From positions 19,245,995 to 19,309,994 of the forward strand of contig NC_043965.1 of the NCBI RefSeq assembly GCF_902148855.1: DNA of 64,000 nt, in the 5' to 3' direction. Below, piece by piece: positions 12,101 to 25,500 of the stretch (position 1 is its first letter; each line of letters begins with the position of its first letter). The DNA comes from Sphaeramia orbicularis (taxonomy: Eukaryota > Chordata > Actinopteri > Kurtiformes > Apogonidae). The position numbers were made by a program, and so were the translations under genes. A model generated the notes under the pieces. It was given only the letters and a program-made list of their open reading frames with translations. It was not told where the DNA came from and did no database searches.

Positions 12101-15100
12101 GTGACCCCTCATGTTCTGTGGATGTGGATTTTTGTGTACAGAATGCCTTTTTACAACAATTACATCTTTGAGATTTCATGATTAAATATTTTGTTATTAA
12201 ATTGAGTCATTTTGGTTTCTTAATATGCAGATACACATCAGCAGGTTGTTCCATTCTTATCTAACAGGGACATTAAACAGGAAGTCTGAGACACAATGAA
12301 ATTCACTGCTGCTGTTCTGAGCCAAATACAAACCAAATTATTTACTTTAATTTCTGCAGGCAATTTTAATAACGATGATGCACTTTTCTCCATCTAATTA
12401 AATTCTCAGTTCGATATTATCCAATTATTCATTCATCATCACCCGCTGACACTTTACATTAGACTTCTCTAGATCACAACAGTCAGCTATCTGTAAATAT
12501 ATTATGTGGGAATTCTTTGACATCATTTACATCCTTACTATGTCTTTGGATAGCTTCACATCACCAGGCTCAGCAGCCACTTGCTCCATAACAGCCAGTG
12601 CTCGGCCCAAATACCCATGAGTCCAGAGGAGAGGCATCCCTTTAAACACGGCATGGATTCCATTTAGCATCTCCACTTTACCTGAACAGGAAGGGGAGTG
12701 GAAAGTAAATGAGACCACCATCGTAGCATCACAAGACTGGATATACCACAGTAAATGTTACGTATGCAAGTCTGCGGTAGAAACACGTAAATACACACCT
12801 AAGAGGGCGTTTCCAAGTAACTGAGCATTGAGGCCCACAGTGTCATCTTTCATCAGACCACAGATAAGCAGTGATGCTCCCAGTGCCCGCTCCTCTGACA
12901 CCTGAATATGACAAATAAACATCAGAATTTGGGATCTCTACAGTTCAGCACTGTACAGTTCCATGTGCTGGTACAATTAAAAAAATACCACTGATGTGAA
13001 AACTGGGATATGGGTTTCAGTTTCATGTAATTTATCAAAATTAATGTGCTGCATTTTAGAATGAAAGGCCTCATAGATCACTCTTTGTATCAGGAAACTG
13101 ATGACTTCATTCTAGTACCGACGGTTGTGTATTTCCAAACGTAGAAATATTCTGGAGTCATTTGTTTTCATTACACCTCCCATGTTGTCGTCTCTGCTCT
13201 TTCACTCACTGTGAGTTGTGGTCTGGTTGCTAAGTAACTGCCCAGAGCGTACAAAGACAGGATCTGTGTGGAGGGAAGGTCAAAGGCCTCCTGAAGCATC
13301 ACCTCTTCAACCACAGAACATGCACCTGAAGAATTACAACATAAACAACACTTTATTATAGCTTTTTCTTTTTATTTGCCAGGATGTAACTTAATATTGC
13401 TTCAAAAAAAAAAAAAAAAACCCCTCATTAACGCCTACAGTTACCTTGAAATACTGAAAATAAAAAAATACCATATGATAACTTTCTTAATTTCATTTTT
13501 AAAATCACATTTTTGGTAGAATCAGCAACTATGTGGCATCACTTTGAAAATAACACATTATGTACTGACCATTGTAATTATACACAAAACAATGAGGCTT
13601 TCCTCAACTTCTGTACTGCACAAACATGACAGGAAATGTTTGAAATATGAACCAATTGATTCAACAGACTGTCTGGTCACACTACGGATGATATTTTACA
13701 TTAATGAGATTGCATTTAGAAACATGTAGGAGTCGTTCCAGTTTTCAGTCAGTCTGCACCTTTAGCCTATTACTCATTTGGATTGAAACCATATTTAATG
13801 CTGCTTACTTTTAAAGTCTCCATCTTTAATGTAAGAGTCTATGAGCAAGTTGAAGGTGAAGTCATCTGGGAATATTCCATACTGGACCTGCAAGTACAAA
13901 CATTTAAGAAGGATCTACAAAGCAAATCAAATGTAGAACACTCTCTTGTTTGCATTTACATCTGTAACTTTGCCAGTACTTATGTTACACGATGTGGTAA
14001 AGACAAAGAGCTGCTGACTCTTGATGCATCAGCCACTTTAATCTCTCTGTGACATGACAAAAATGAAAAACAACAGAGGGAGCCATATTAACAGCCTACA
14101 CCTCACTTTACTTCAGTATAAACACCTCATGGCCACTAGTGTTCTCTGCTGTGGGAATAATCCAGTGGTGCCCAGATACTAAATCTCACTGAGGAACATT
14201 ATATGTGGGGTTAACAACATCAGACACATCTGAGGTAATATGGGCTGATCAGATAAGTTGGAAAACGCATCAGGGTGGTTAAAACTGCAAGATCAGAAAC
14301 CCTCTGCAGCTGCCAGACCTGACCAGGAGCCTAAGATCAGTTTTCATGACTCCTGATTATAAAAACAGGCCTTCCCCAAATTTTCCATAGCATTTACTAG
14401 AATATATCCTAAGAACTAAGTAGCAGTCAAGAGCATTTAAACCAAGCACACACAAAGCAAAAGTGTTTGGTATGATATGGCCAAAACAGTTTCTTACCAT
14501 AAAACTGGCATAACCATCATCTTAAAAGGTGAATAAACTTTTAAAAGAGGTAGGAGTGTTGTGGAAGATGAATCAAATGTAGGTCAAACAGACCAATTTC
14601 AAATACTACAGCACTAATAAAGTGTCACCGAAGTGGTTTGGGTACCTTATTTTTGACTGTATGCAGTGCCTTCTCCCTGCCATCATATTTCAAACACTGT
14701 CTGATCCAACTGTGAACGGTCCAGTCTCGTAGGTACCAACAGTTTGGACTATGACGAAACCTGCAGATGAGAAAAAAAAAAAAACAGAAAAACAAAAAAC
14801 ACAAACAACATAGGTGTGATTTATTGTAGCAGGAAAGATAACAGGAAGCTCCAAGCTGCAGAATGTGGTACTTGTCTTCACAATACATCATGTGAGCTTC
14901 ATAAAAGAAACACTAATGAGCAAAGTAAATCACTCCAAATATATAAGAATCAATAGCAATTTTGCACATTTCCCACAGTTAAAAGGTACTTATTTAACTC
15001 ACATTTCACAGTTATGTAAATGAATGTGGTCTGAACAAGGGTGCTAGTGGGAAATATACAAAATGTTGTAATCATAAGAATGGGTGCAGATTCCAGAGAA

Positions 15101-17849
15101 AGGAGTAAACAGGAAAGGTCTGGATTTGCTGTGAACAAAGAAAAGCATGTGACTGAACATAAACCAAAACAGACAAACTAAACAGACAATCCATTCCAAG
15201 AGAGAAACATGGATACAGAAAGTGGCTGCTCTTACTTGTAAAGATAGTATTCTGCTTGGTCAATTTCCTCCCTGGACGAAATGTTGTCGACAAACTGATA
15301 ACAAAAAATAAAACAATTCAGTGCTGAAAACTTTGAAAGATTTAATACAAGCAAACCAAGTGTGTTTTTTTAATGTGTAAACATCTTACCCGTGACACGG
15401 TCAGAGAGCTAACGGGAAGGTTTCTGTCATACGTTCTGTCCATAATGTTCGCCAACACAGCTGTAAATACAACAGCAGGAAGACTATTAAAATGTTTTAC
15501 GTAATAAACCACCTGTTCATTAAGTTATTTATGGGATGCTGGTGTAACATGTGGCCTGAACTAAAGAGATTTAATTTGATTACGTCATTAAATGTCTAAT
15601 TGTCAGTTTTGATACATTTCTTACATGAAACTGGGGCATTACTAATCCCAATTTACACAAGCTTAAGTATGTCATTCATATTAATTACATGCACAGTGCT
15701 GAGAGACTACTAATGAGTGTACTGAAGCTGCAGTGCCACCCTGTGTTCAAGTGTAAAACTTAGGAACATTTGAGGCTAAACTGCTGCCTATAACTGCAAA
15801 AGAATTCTTCATTATTTCTCCTTGGAGTAAGTACAGAAAACACGACCTATCAAATGTAAGCTCCACTGACTGATATGGATAATGCAGTGATTAATCATCT
15901 GTATTTTTCCTTAACACCATTTTACTGATTAAAATTTAGAGCAAACTAAAGATTCAGGACCATGTTATTTATTCACATATTTCAGTGGAAATTAGCAAAA
16001 TTTCAATTCATTCATTCATTCATTCATTCATTCATTTTCTGAACCTGCTTTATCCTCACTAGGGTCATGGGGTGGGGGGGGTCGCTGGAGCCTATCCCAG
16101 CTAATTATGGGCGAAGGTGGGGTACACCCTGGACATGTCGCCAGTTCATCGCAGGACTGACATACAGAGACAAACAATCACTCTCACACTAACACCCATG
16201 GGCAATTTTAGATTAACCAATGGGCTCTACGCACAACCCCACTACTTACTGAACTTCAGGAGGGTCCTTTATTTCCTGTCTTTCATTATTGGACACACTG
16301 ATTAATCCAGGTGTGCCTAATCAATTAGTTGTCCCAACAAGTAGCAGACACACCTGGATTAATCAGTGTGTCCAATAATGAAAGACAGGATATCACGGAC
16401 CCAGGAAGTAGTGGGACTGTGCATAGAGCCCATTAACCTATCAGTTAAAATATTTCACTTAAACTCTGAGGGTGACCATCAGTCCCTCATCCCTGTGTGT
16501 TGTCTAAACATAACACTGGTCTACAAGGAAAATGCTTCCAGAATAAAAGTAATGAAATTTTACCACATGAGAGTCACTGATAAAGAAAAATCAAGTCAAA
16601 AATGCTGGTTGGCTGAACTTTCCAAGATACAGCCTTGGGTCAAAATGTGAAACTCAAGAATTAACAAGAGAATGGGTTTGACTCAAAAGGAATATTTGTA
16701 TCAGAGCTACAAGATCTACTTCAAAACACTGTCTGCACATTAGAATACATTCACTTTACAGGTTCTATTTAGTGGAAGATTTCTAAAACTATTATACAAA
16801 TGTACATAAACCAAAATATGTGTGTAATAACACTTAATCATATACCTTGAAAACATCAGCAAACCGGCACTTTTGTCATTTATTTTCCAATTAATCTTAT
16901 TAAAATACGTAACATTTAGCACATTTAATGTCTGAAGCAAATCATGTCTAAAAAATTGTAGACCAGTGTAATCAGAGAGAAGAGACAAGAGGATGAATGA
17001 TACCACAGGACTGTAATACTAATAATAAATATTTTTAGGTATCCGTTACTTAGTCTAAGAGTGTATTACTTTATTTGAATTTCTCCAGCCTATAATTGTG
17101 AGTCGATAAGCTAATGTGTGGTATTGAAAAGTCTAACGATTTAAAAATTAAGGTTTAGAAAAGTTCACATAGCATAAAATGTATGACCATTTTTCTTCCA
17201 CACTTGTTTCCTTGGTTAGTTCAGTGTCAGTTCAGTGTCATGTCTGTATTTGTGAGGAACTAACTCTTATTCATGTTTGAAACAACTTAACATGCATCAT
17301 TACCAAAGCAAGAAACAATATACTTTATAACAGTGTGTTTGTTTTGTCATATCAGTGTCAGAATCATTGTATTAATGTGAAGTTTACCCAGTTTCTTACC
17401 TAAGTTTTGTGGGTCTTTCTCTCTCGCCTCCCACAGTTTGGTGTCTGTATAAGATGCTGACAGCAACCATCTTCTACCTGCAAAACCCAAACACCTCATA
17501 TCAGAGTATACCGTTACAGTATCCACAATAGTCGGTTGTTTAATAGCTGGGATTTAGTGACTGTTAAGACAAAAAAAAAAAACAACCTATCACCTTTATT
17601 TTAAATACAGCATTAGCCCCGGCTAATTTTGGCTAATAACAAACAGAGGACATTTAGCTTCCGCCTGCTTAAACGTTCTGATGTGGACACGAAAGAACAA
17701 GTAAAACGGGCTTTAAATAAACACATTATCAAAACAATATCTGCATGTAACATGAATGAAAGTACGATATGGATACCTAAAAGAGACGGAGAAAAACCTT
17801 TAACTTTGACAGCTGCAGTCACACAACGTTTCAACACGGAGGCGGCCAT
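9155..17849 (-). CDS. mrps27: Small ribosomal subunit protein mS27, mitochondrial (11 coding exons)
   Basis: mS27 is a pentatricopeptide-repeat protein of the mitochondrial small ribosomal subunit, needed for mitochondrial translation. Coding exons in gene order: 17849-17777, 17477-17400, 15460-15390, 15294-15236, 14760-14646, 13887-13809, 13325-13210, 12901-12799, 12681-12539, 10888-10721, 9400-9155. All junctions are GT-AG and phases join without a break to 416 residues (human 414, from memory). The start is [10 protein letters not shown], an Arg/Lys-rich presequence. Diagnostic stretches are [50 protein letters not shown] and [10 protein letters not shown]. An acidic linker precedes this last stretch, and the C-terminus is a Glu/Lys/Ala-rich helix ending AAKAAAKR. 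Introns hold a SINE with a palindromic insertion. In mammals PTCD2 lies head-to-head with this gene; it is not seen here. Confidence 0.97.
16005..16460 (-). mobile_element. SINE in MRPS27 intron 2, split by a palindromic element
   Basis: The minus strand carries the SINE body also present at 7.5 and 44.8 kb, with CATTCATT tail repeats at its 3' end (about 16015-16037). The body is interrupted at 16219-16431 by a long palindrome and resumes with AACCTATCAG. The split shows the SINE was there first. Confidence 0.65.
16219..16431. mobile_element. Palindromic (foldback) MITE inside the SINE
   Basis: About 95-base arms pair with each other: AATGGGCTCTACGCACAACC at the left against GTGCATAGAGCCC at the right. 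A perfect inner block of about 43 bases runs on each arm (outer word CCTGTCTTTCATTATTGG, inner end CCAGGTGTG), around a loop of about 35 bases. ATTAACC flanks both sides (16212-16218 and 16432-16438) as a probable target duplication. There is no coding sequence. The superfamily is not assigned. Confidence 0.7.
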
Positions 17850-19251
17850 TTTGGACGATACCAAGTACGTCCAAGAGCGGGGGGAGGTTTGACTGCTACT
17901 CACGTTGCAGATCAAACCATTATTTAAAGTATCAGAAGAAATACATGAAATCAAAGTTTAAAAATACCACGTGAAGACTCCTATTATATTTTATTTCTTG
18001 TAATTTTTTTAAAAAAGCAAAATACAAAAAAACAAACAAACCCAAAAATAAAACAAAAACAAAACAGCCCTTATTTTTATTTTTCAAATTATAAAATTAT
18101 TCTGTTATTGTATTGTCAGATATTATTAAAGTTCATACACTGATGAGACTGATGCTACAATATGTCAGAATCATTAGTGTGAATTATGAGGGGCATCACT
18201 TACCTATGAACCTATTTTTTAATGAGGAAATCTTGACAATAGAGGGCGCAATTTCTCTATGGAGGAGACAATCACTACTTGGGTCCAAAATCAGGGAGCT
18301 GTCTGCCCTGCAACCGTTCATAGAAAATCATGAAAAGGTCTAGTTTTACTGAGCGTTATGGCTGACTACTTCCTGAAGCTTGACAGGATATTTAATTTGT
18401 CCACTCATGTATAAATGATTGCACACAATCCCTAAAATAGTAACACGTTCACAGGAAGGATACATCAACACCTAAACATGAAGCTCCTCTGGTTCACTTT
18501 TGCAGATGATATATATTCAGTTATGTGTGTACACTGAAGAAAGCCTTTTGATCCGTTCCCCCCCCTTTCATAAAGCCAGTGTTTTTCGTTGCCATAGGTA
18601 GCCCAGGAGGAAAGCCCTCTGCTATAATTACAGTAATCTGCTTGGCTCAGGGTCAAAGGAGGTGACAGGTTGAATCTGGGGTGGGATCCTATGGGTGGGA
18701 CACTTTTCTTGAAACAAAACGTGGAAGAATTTTAGCATCCTCTAAGTCCGCTCACTGTCCAGCAAAACAGGAAGCTTTTACCTGAGCGGCACTTGAGGGA
18801 ACACAAAGAAAGTAAACATTTCAACACACAAAGTGCCGATGCAGTTTAGACTTTTGAGGAATAAATGAATGCAGTCTACACTCTGTTGTGTTCTGCTGTA
18901 GTTGCAGCTGATAGACGGGGATGGATCAGGGTTTGCAGCTACAATATCTGTCCTTCAGTGTTTATGTAAAACATACACCTAAAAGAAAAGCCCTTACACG
19001 TTTCACTGATACTAAGAACTCAGACGTGTGTTTTCCATGTCTTGGTTATGGCTATTCCCTGTTTTCTTTCTTCTCTCTTTGGTCATTTCTTTTTCAGTTC
19101 ACTGATTTATCTGTATAATTGTAGAATAGATTTCAGAGGATGGGCAACGCCCTGTTGCTGAATCTGCACTCCATTATAAAAATGTTTGTTCCTCTTTATT
19201 CATATACATATTAAAATTAATTTTTCTAGATGGTGGATGCTTTTAAAAACA

Positions 19252-19450
19252 AGAAAAGCACTTGAAGAGCGCAGACCTCCACCAAGAGAAATCACCACCA
19301 AAATTTAATAATTTCTTCCTTGTGCCAGTATCAACATTTCCTGAAAATTTCATGAAAATCTGTCCATAACTTTTTGAGTTATCTTGCTAACAAACAAACA
19401 AACAAACAAACAAATAAACAAACAAACAAACAAACAAACACGCACGCACG

Positions 19451-19512
<62 letters not shown>

Positions 19513-19548
19513 GCAAAGCGATCACAATACCTCCTGGCAGAGGTAAAA
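19252..19548 (-). mobile_element. Short dispersed element with CCTCCNCCAAG inverted ends and microsatellite core
   Basis: It contains AGAGCGCAGACCTCCACC and TCCATAACTTTTTGAGTTA, then (AAAC)n, (GCAC)n and (CA)n runs, then CTCCTGGCAGAGGTAAA. The same family occurs at 34256-34684 (opposite orientation) and 53848-54090. No coding sequence. Confidence 0.6.
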
Positions 19549-19574
19549 AACTAAAAACTGTCCTTTTTAGAAAA

Positions 19575-19715
19575 ACATTTTCTGGTTGATTTTATCTGAT
19601 TTTATCTGTTGTTTTTTATTGTATATTGTTGCTGTTTATGTTGTTTTTGTATTGTACACTTTGAGATTTGGTGTCAAATGTAAAGTGTGTTACAAATAAA
19701 ATGTATTATTGTTAT
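19575..19715 (+). mobile_element. Probable LINE 3' tail
   Basis: T-rich sequence ending TTGTACACTTTGAGATT and AAAGTGTGTTACAAATAAAA, like a fish LINE 3' end. No coding part remains. Confidence 0.4.
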
Positions 19716-22352
19716 CATTCCAGACATACTACCTCTTTGGTATTTGCTGTTAACAATAAGGAATTGGATCATTATAATAGCTGAGCTGCTCATTGTAATT
19801 TAATGACGCAAAAGGTGCAATCTCCGTATTACAAACTGCAACTTCAAACATAAAAAATGACAGAAAACTAAGAAAACTTTCAAATGGTTCTGAGTGAAAC
19901 CTGTAGGTTTATTGTATGTGCAGGGTTGAACATACATATTTATTTCTCATTCTCTTTTCTTCAGATGCCCCTAGAAAAAACAGGAAATATGTGCATAGCC
20001 TTAAAAAAACACATAAAAAGTAAACTAAATGGGTTCTGAAGATTAAAGCGACTATTTAGTGAAACATCTGACATGTGTTGAATGAAAGCTGGTATATAAA
20101 ATCACAAAATTCATGCCATAAATCTCTTATTGTCTGAACAAAAGGGATAAAGGCATGTTAAGTACAAAGGGAGATCACAGTAAATTCTGCCACTTTGTTT
20201 AATAAAACCTGTTTTTTTCTCTGAAACCTTTGTTTTTGCTGCTGTGCAGACTTCACATATATTCAGATTGTTCCTTAAAACAGAGACCGAGAAATGCATA
20301 TGTGTGGTCCTTAAAACTTTACTGAAAAATCAAACCTATTATTGGCCTAAGATTTTTGCACAGTACTGTATATTGAACATAAATACAGTACTACACTGAG
20401 GGTCAACACAAATTTCAATTTGTATGAGGGATTGATCTAGAGGGGATGAAGACTCACAGGGAGTTGTATTTTTTTGCGGGGGGGGGCATTATTATCATTA
20501 TTTACTCCAAAATGAGAGAAAGTAATTTACATGCAGATGCAGGAAGGTGATTAAAAAAAGAATAAATTTATTTATTTATTTAGCAATTTTTTTTTAAATT
20601 TCAAATATTACAAAAAAAAAAAAAAAAAAAAAGAGGAAAATGTAAAAAAAAAATAAAAATCAAACAAACGAACAAACAAAAAAAACATTTGATAAAGGAG
20701 CGGGATGCAGTACAGCTTACATACCCCTGCCCCCTTACCCCATCTTTTTCTACTGATCACAAAGTCCCATGTCAGTTCCTGAAAATACCTTAACAAATCT
20801 TACACATGTCAAAATAAATTCTGAACAATCCTGCACAAAACACAAAAAATATTCAACATATCAAAATAAACTCAAATGCTTATATTCTGTCTCTCATTGT
20901 GGTCATGAAAAGCTGTGAATAGTCCTAACTGTATCAGAGCAGTCTTTTCAGTCTACATAGTATATATTCAGGGCCGTATTTGACTGTTCTCCTGAGAGCA
21001 TGAGAGATCGTTGGGTGCTCGTGGTCACCGCAGTTTCATTTCATTAAACGCATCTGTTTCTTTATGAACAAGATGCCTCCTGGAACCACCTCTGATTTGT
21101 CATATATAGCTCTGTGTGATGCCTCTAACATGTTAATCTACACGCCATGGTTTCTTTCTGAGGCGGTGGTTGGGATTGAAACATGTAGGTGAGGAAAGGA
21201 AAGGAGAGGAGGATGTGAGAACTTCCTCAAACTGTTTGCAGTTTCGCCCTTTAGGACACGGTGGTCTTCACTGGTAGAAAAGGAGAAGCTGCTGTTCTGC
21301 ATTTTATCTGACAAGAAATGACTCTGTTTACCTGAACTAGCACGATGAAGTGTGAGATACTAGGATGTGTCCAGTGAGATGAATAATTTGTCTGTAAAGC
21401 CAGCGTTATATGACCTATTGCAGCGCCGTGATAAATTATTTCTTTGTAGATACAAGACACATGTGAGAAATTGCAGGTGGTTCATTGTATAGTAATACAC
21501 ATCTTCCTTTTTTGATATAAAAAGTTTCTTCTCTGCACTTTCATTGCTTCAGTCTTTCTATTTTCAGCGAGGCTTCTGCAATGAGCAGAAACAATGCTTT
21601 ATTCTGACTCATACAGACATATGAAGCCTTTGTCTGGGACACCCACTGTGTCCGTCACTGCTGTTTGATCACAACCTAAAAGAGAGAAGGGGAGAGGTGT
21701 TTTCTCTTCCTCTTCCTCTCCTTTGAAAGAGAAGCATGAGGAGACAGGCAAGTTTTTTGTAACTCACGGCAATCATCTCTGGCTTGGTAAATATGTCAGA
21801 CACTGAGGCAGAGGTTTAATATCTGGTTATGTTTAGAAAAAAAACAGACTAAACTGGAGATTTACCGCTCAGGTTCAATCTTGAAATTTAACCTTTATTT
21901 TTAGGAATCATATTTAGGTGCCCATTGTTACACTGACATACAATAAAGATTCAATCATGACCCACACTTAGGACTAAAACAGTCATAAAAAAACAATTAA
22001 AAACATTAAATCACAGTTTATTTCACAAGCAGACTTAAAGAGACTGTCATCATAAACCAGATTATTACACATTTGTTACACAAATGTTCTGATGTTCAAC
22101 AAAAGACATAAAACCTTATAATCGAACCAAGGTTTTGAACAAACACAAAGGTGTGATTTTAAACAAAAAGTTAAACCCACATTGAATATCACACTAAAAT
22201 CGCATGGTGCGTTAACATTGCTAAAAAGTTTGTAAAAAAAACAAAAAACTATTAAATATGCTGTATTTCATTTGCAGTCTCAGTCATAATCATAGTATTT
22301 TGTCAGTGATTAATCTATGTTTGATATGTACATGCGGTTTGCTTCACAGCTT

Positions 22353-22358
22353 TTTATT
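22353..22358 (-). terminator. Candidate poly(A) signal for ZNF366
   Basis: AATAAA on the minus strand about 195 bases after the ZNF366 stop. Further AATAAA copies lie farther downstream, so the true 3' end is uncertain. Confidence 0.4.
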
Positions 22359-22549
22359 TCAGTGACTTCAGTTTGATTTTTTGCTTTAACAAACATAATA
22401 CACACATCTGTCTTCAGTTACGCTACTATATTCCACATTCTCCAACATTATTTTCCTTTTTCATCACTCGATGCACACCAACTTTCCCCTGTCCTCTCTC
22501 TTTACATCTTTTTCTCTGTTTAAATAAACCCTTCTTCCACTTGTCTCTC

Positions 22550-25500
22550 TCATTCTTTGTCTTCTTCCTCTTTCTCTGAACCTGTCATTTCCATAAACTC
22601 ACATTTGTGAAGGTGATTTGCCATTTCACTTTTCTCCTCTGTGTTCCGGTTCCTCTCAGCTGACCCAGGCAATCTATCAGCCCACTGTTTGTTTCTGTTT
22701 GCTTTATCTATCTTCTGTCGATGAATTTGTTCTTCAGGCTCTGAATCAGAGTCGCAGTCATGTGATCGTCGACGTGGTGCCTCGTGCTGGTATACCTGCT
22801 CATTTAAGTCTAAGTCGGACTCATAAGTCATGTCAGATGTTTCGGCTGTTGACTCCATCTGACGTCTTGGGTCATACGGGGGGTGCGCTTGCTTTTCCGT
22901 GTCATGGTTTTTCCGTTTCTCTTGGGGTTCAGCTGGAGACCCCCGCCTCCTCTCCTCCAACTCTTGGATGTACTGGTCCTCACCTGCTGGTTCAGGGCTG
23001 TACTGGCTCCTCCTGTAAAGACTCTCCTCATCTTCTTCCTGACACGAGCTTCCGGGGACGCTCTCGCCATCAGACTGGGAGAGACGAAGGCCCGTGGGCT
23101 TCTGGGAAAGATCGAACGGCTCTTCTTGGCTGAAATGGGTGAGGAGGCCCATGGGAGTGGACAGGCAGAATCGGCCCCTTTGCCTGAACACTGGAATTAA
23201 AATAATAAGAATTACATCACTGAAATCAAAGTATTGCTTTTATGAAAAACATATCATCCTTATGCAGACTTACATCTTTCATCCAGCCCTCTGTCCATGA
23301 CGCCATGTTTGACTTTCATGTGTCTGGTGAGGTTGCCCTTCAAGGTGAACTTGCTGGGACAGTAAAGGCATTTGAAGGGTTTGCTGTCTGAATGGAGATG
23401 CATGTGGCCCATAAGGTTATGCATTCGGTTGAACTCCTTCCCGCAAAGCTGCAAGAAAAAACATGCATTTTACAGGCTTGAGTGAAACTAGTTAGAACAC
23501 CTGAACTGTATTTTTTTTTTATCAATGGAAATGAAGTAAATATATACAGATAGATGCATAAGGGTGTTAGAGATCATAGTAAAGGCTCCTTGGTAAACCA
23601 CACCTAAAACAGTACAAACAATGGTAAAATAGAAACATGCAAAAATACAAGCACATAACATAGAATTACGATTTAAAAATAAAAGCAGGAGTAATGATCA
23701 CATTTACAGACACCAAGAATGATCATTATTGCAGGAAATTTCTCATACATAGCGACACAAAGGAATCCCTTAAAAGAACATTTCATTAGATATTTTAAAG
23801 AAAACTGTTCATAAGATGTTTTATACAAAGGGGTGTGAGGATAAGCAATAGTGAGTGAGGCAATAGTGGGAATATATAATTACAACTACATCTAAAACTA
23901 CCAGTTGAAATGTCTTTTTATAGACAAATGTACATTCATGTCAACAGTACTTGTATGAATTCCTTGTGACTGAGCCAAATCATGCAATAGTAAATGTAAT
24001 ACAGAAGGATTCAGGATACAGAAACAATAGAGCTACTGTACATCAGCCACCTATTACTTCTCTTTCTCTGCCAAATTTTCTTTTCTATATGACGAATTTT
24101 CTCAGAATGCAGAGTTGTAGAGCTACACGTAATCATGAATGAATGTGCAGGCAGATATACATAGACACAATCACACCCCCTCCCTCCCACTCGACTTGTT
24201 TTCCTCTTTTCCTCTTTGTCTTCTCCCCTCTTTCACTCAGACACACACACACATGCACACACACACATATACAGAAGAAAAACACAAAAAGAGAGACAGA
24301 GTGAAAGAGGAAGCAACATCCAGACAGAGCCAGGAGGAGAACAGGGAAGGGCAGCTCCTGCGCTGTCCTTCCTCTGCATTCTTTTTTATTAGGGTGGTCC
24401 TTTCCTTCAGGAGGAGAGAGGGACTGTAAACTGTCCAAGAGGACCGTGAGAAAACAGGAAGCTCCCTCCAGCAGGAGAGAAAGCGAGATGAAATCTATTT
24501 GCGGGCCCCGTTCTCGGGGGAGGCTGGGGGCCATTGTTAGAGAGGCAGTTTGTGCGGCGATATCCTTCCTATGGACAAGGAGGCTCCCGCTGCCAAAAGC
24601 CTCTTTGCTATCTGGTCATCGTTTCAACCTTTTTACCAAACACCAAGGTCAAAGCAGACACCTAAGAAAAGTGGACGAATCCTCCAGTGGCAGCACATGC
24701 TAAATATCACATTATTTATTTGTTTTATTTGTTTTATTTGTTTTTGTCAATTAAAGTCAGTAATAATTCAACTTAATCTCTAAATGTTGCAATTGTATGT
24801 ATCTACAAATCCTTTTTGATATGTTTCATTGTAGCTTTTCTGAACCAAAAACCAATCCAACATATTGAGAAAGATACTTACCGTACATATTACCCTTATA
24901 GTATCTTATGTATCTAGGTATTCTTATGTAACAGCTGAGTTTTTTTTCTTTTTTTTTTTTCTTGGTAAGGTTTAGGGACAATAGTTGATTAAATGTAATT
25001 TAAAAAAATACCAAGGCTTAGTTTAATAGATTTAGGCTAAATATAAAGACATGATTAAAAAAAAGTATTTAGTCCTATTCCAACCTTAACCTTAACATTT
25101 AAACTGAAAAACAGAAGTCAGGATACAAGTACCACCAACCCCAACCATTTCCTGTATATTTAGGAAAGGCTAAAAAAGCCTCTGGGGGCTGGGTTTGTTC
25201 AACTATTATAATGTTAATATAGGATACATGTATTTAGATATGTCAGTATAAAATGCATTTTTGGCAGAGCAGCTTAGAAATTACACAGTACACCTAATTA
25301 TCATGCATAGTTTGCACAAGGATACAATGGAAACATTTTTTACCCTTTGTACTACGTTGGATAATTTACATTTCAGTAGGCAGCAGGTAGAGGTTAATAA
25401 AATACCTTAGTTGTAATAGTCTGGTAAGTAAACGCATCATTGTCCAATATGGACACAGCTGATCTGGTTCTGATAGTAACAATGTCTGCCCTCCAGTTCT

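Larger units (their letters stand above)
17850..21990. other. MRPS27-ZNF366 intergenic region, no gene seen
   Basis: This 4 kb separates the MRPS27 start from the probable ZNF366 3' UTR. Apart from the relics at 19.25-19.71 kb and an A-rich patch at 20.5-20.7 kb, no exon or RNA gene was recognised. No pentatricopeptide-like PTCD2 exon was found on the plus strand. Confidence 0.5.

Noticed and set aside
22618-23200. Plus-strand open frames of 105-171 residues
   Set aside because: They lie antisense to the ZNF366 last exon, which has clear homology and a correct phase.
23951-24534. Open frames in the ZNF366 intron as an extra gene
   Set aside because: Composition follows CA and CT repeats; no homology or splice pattern.
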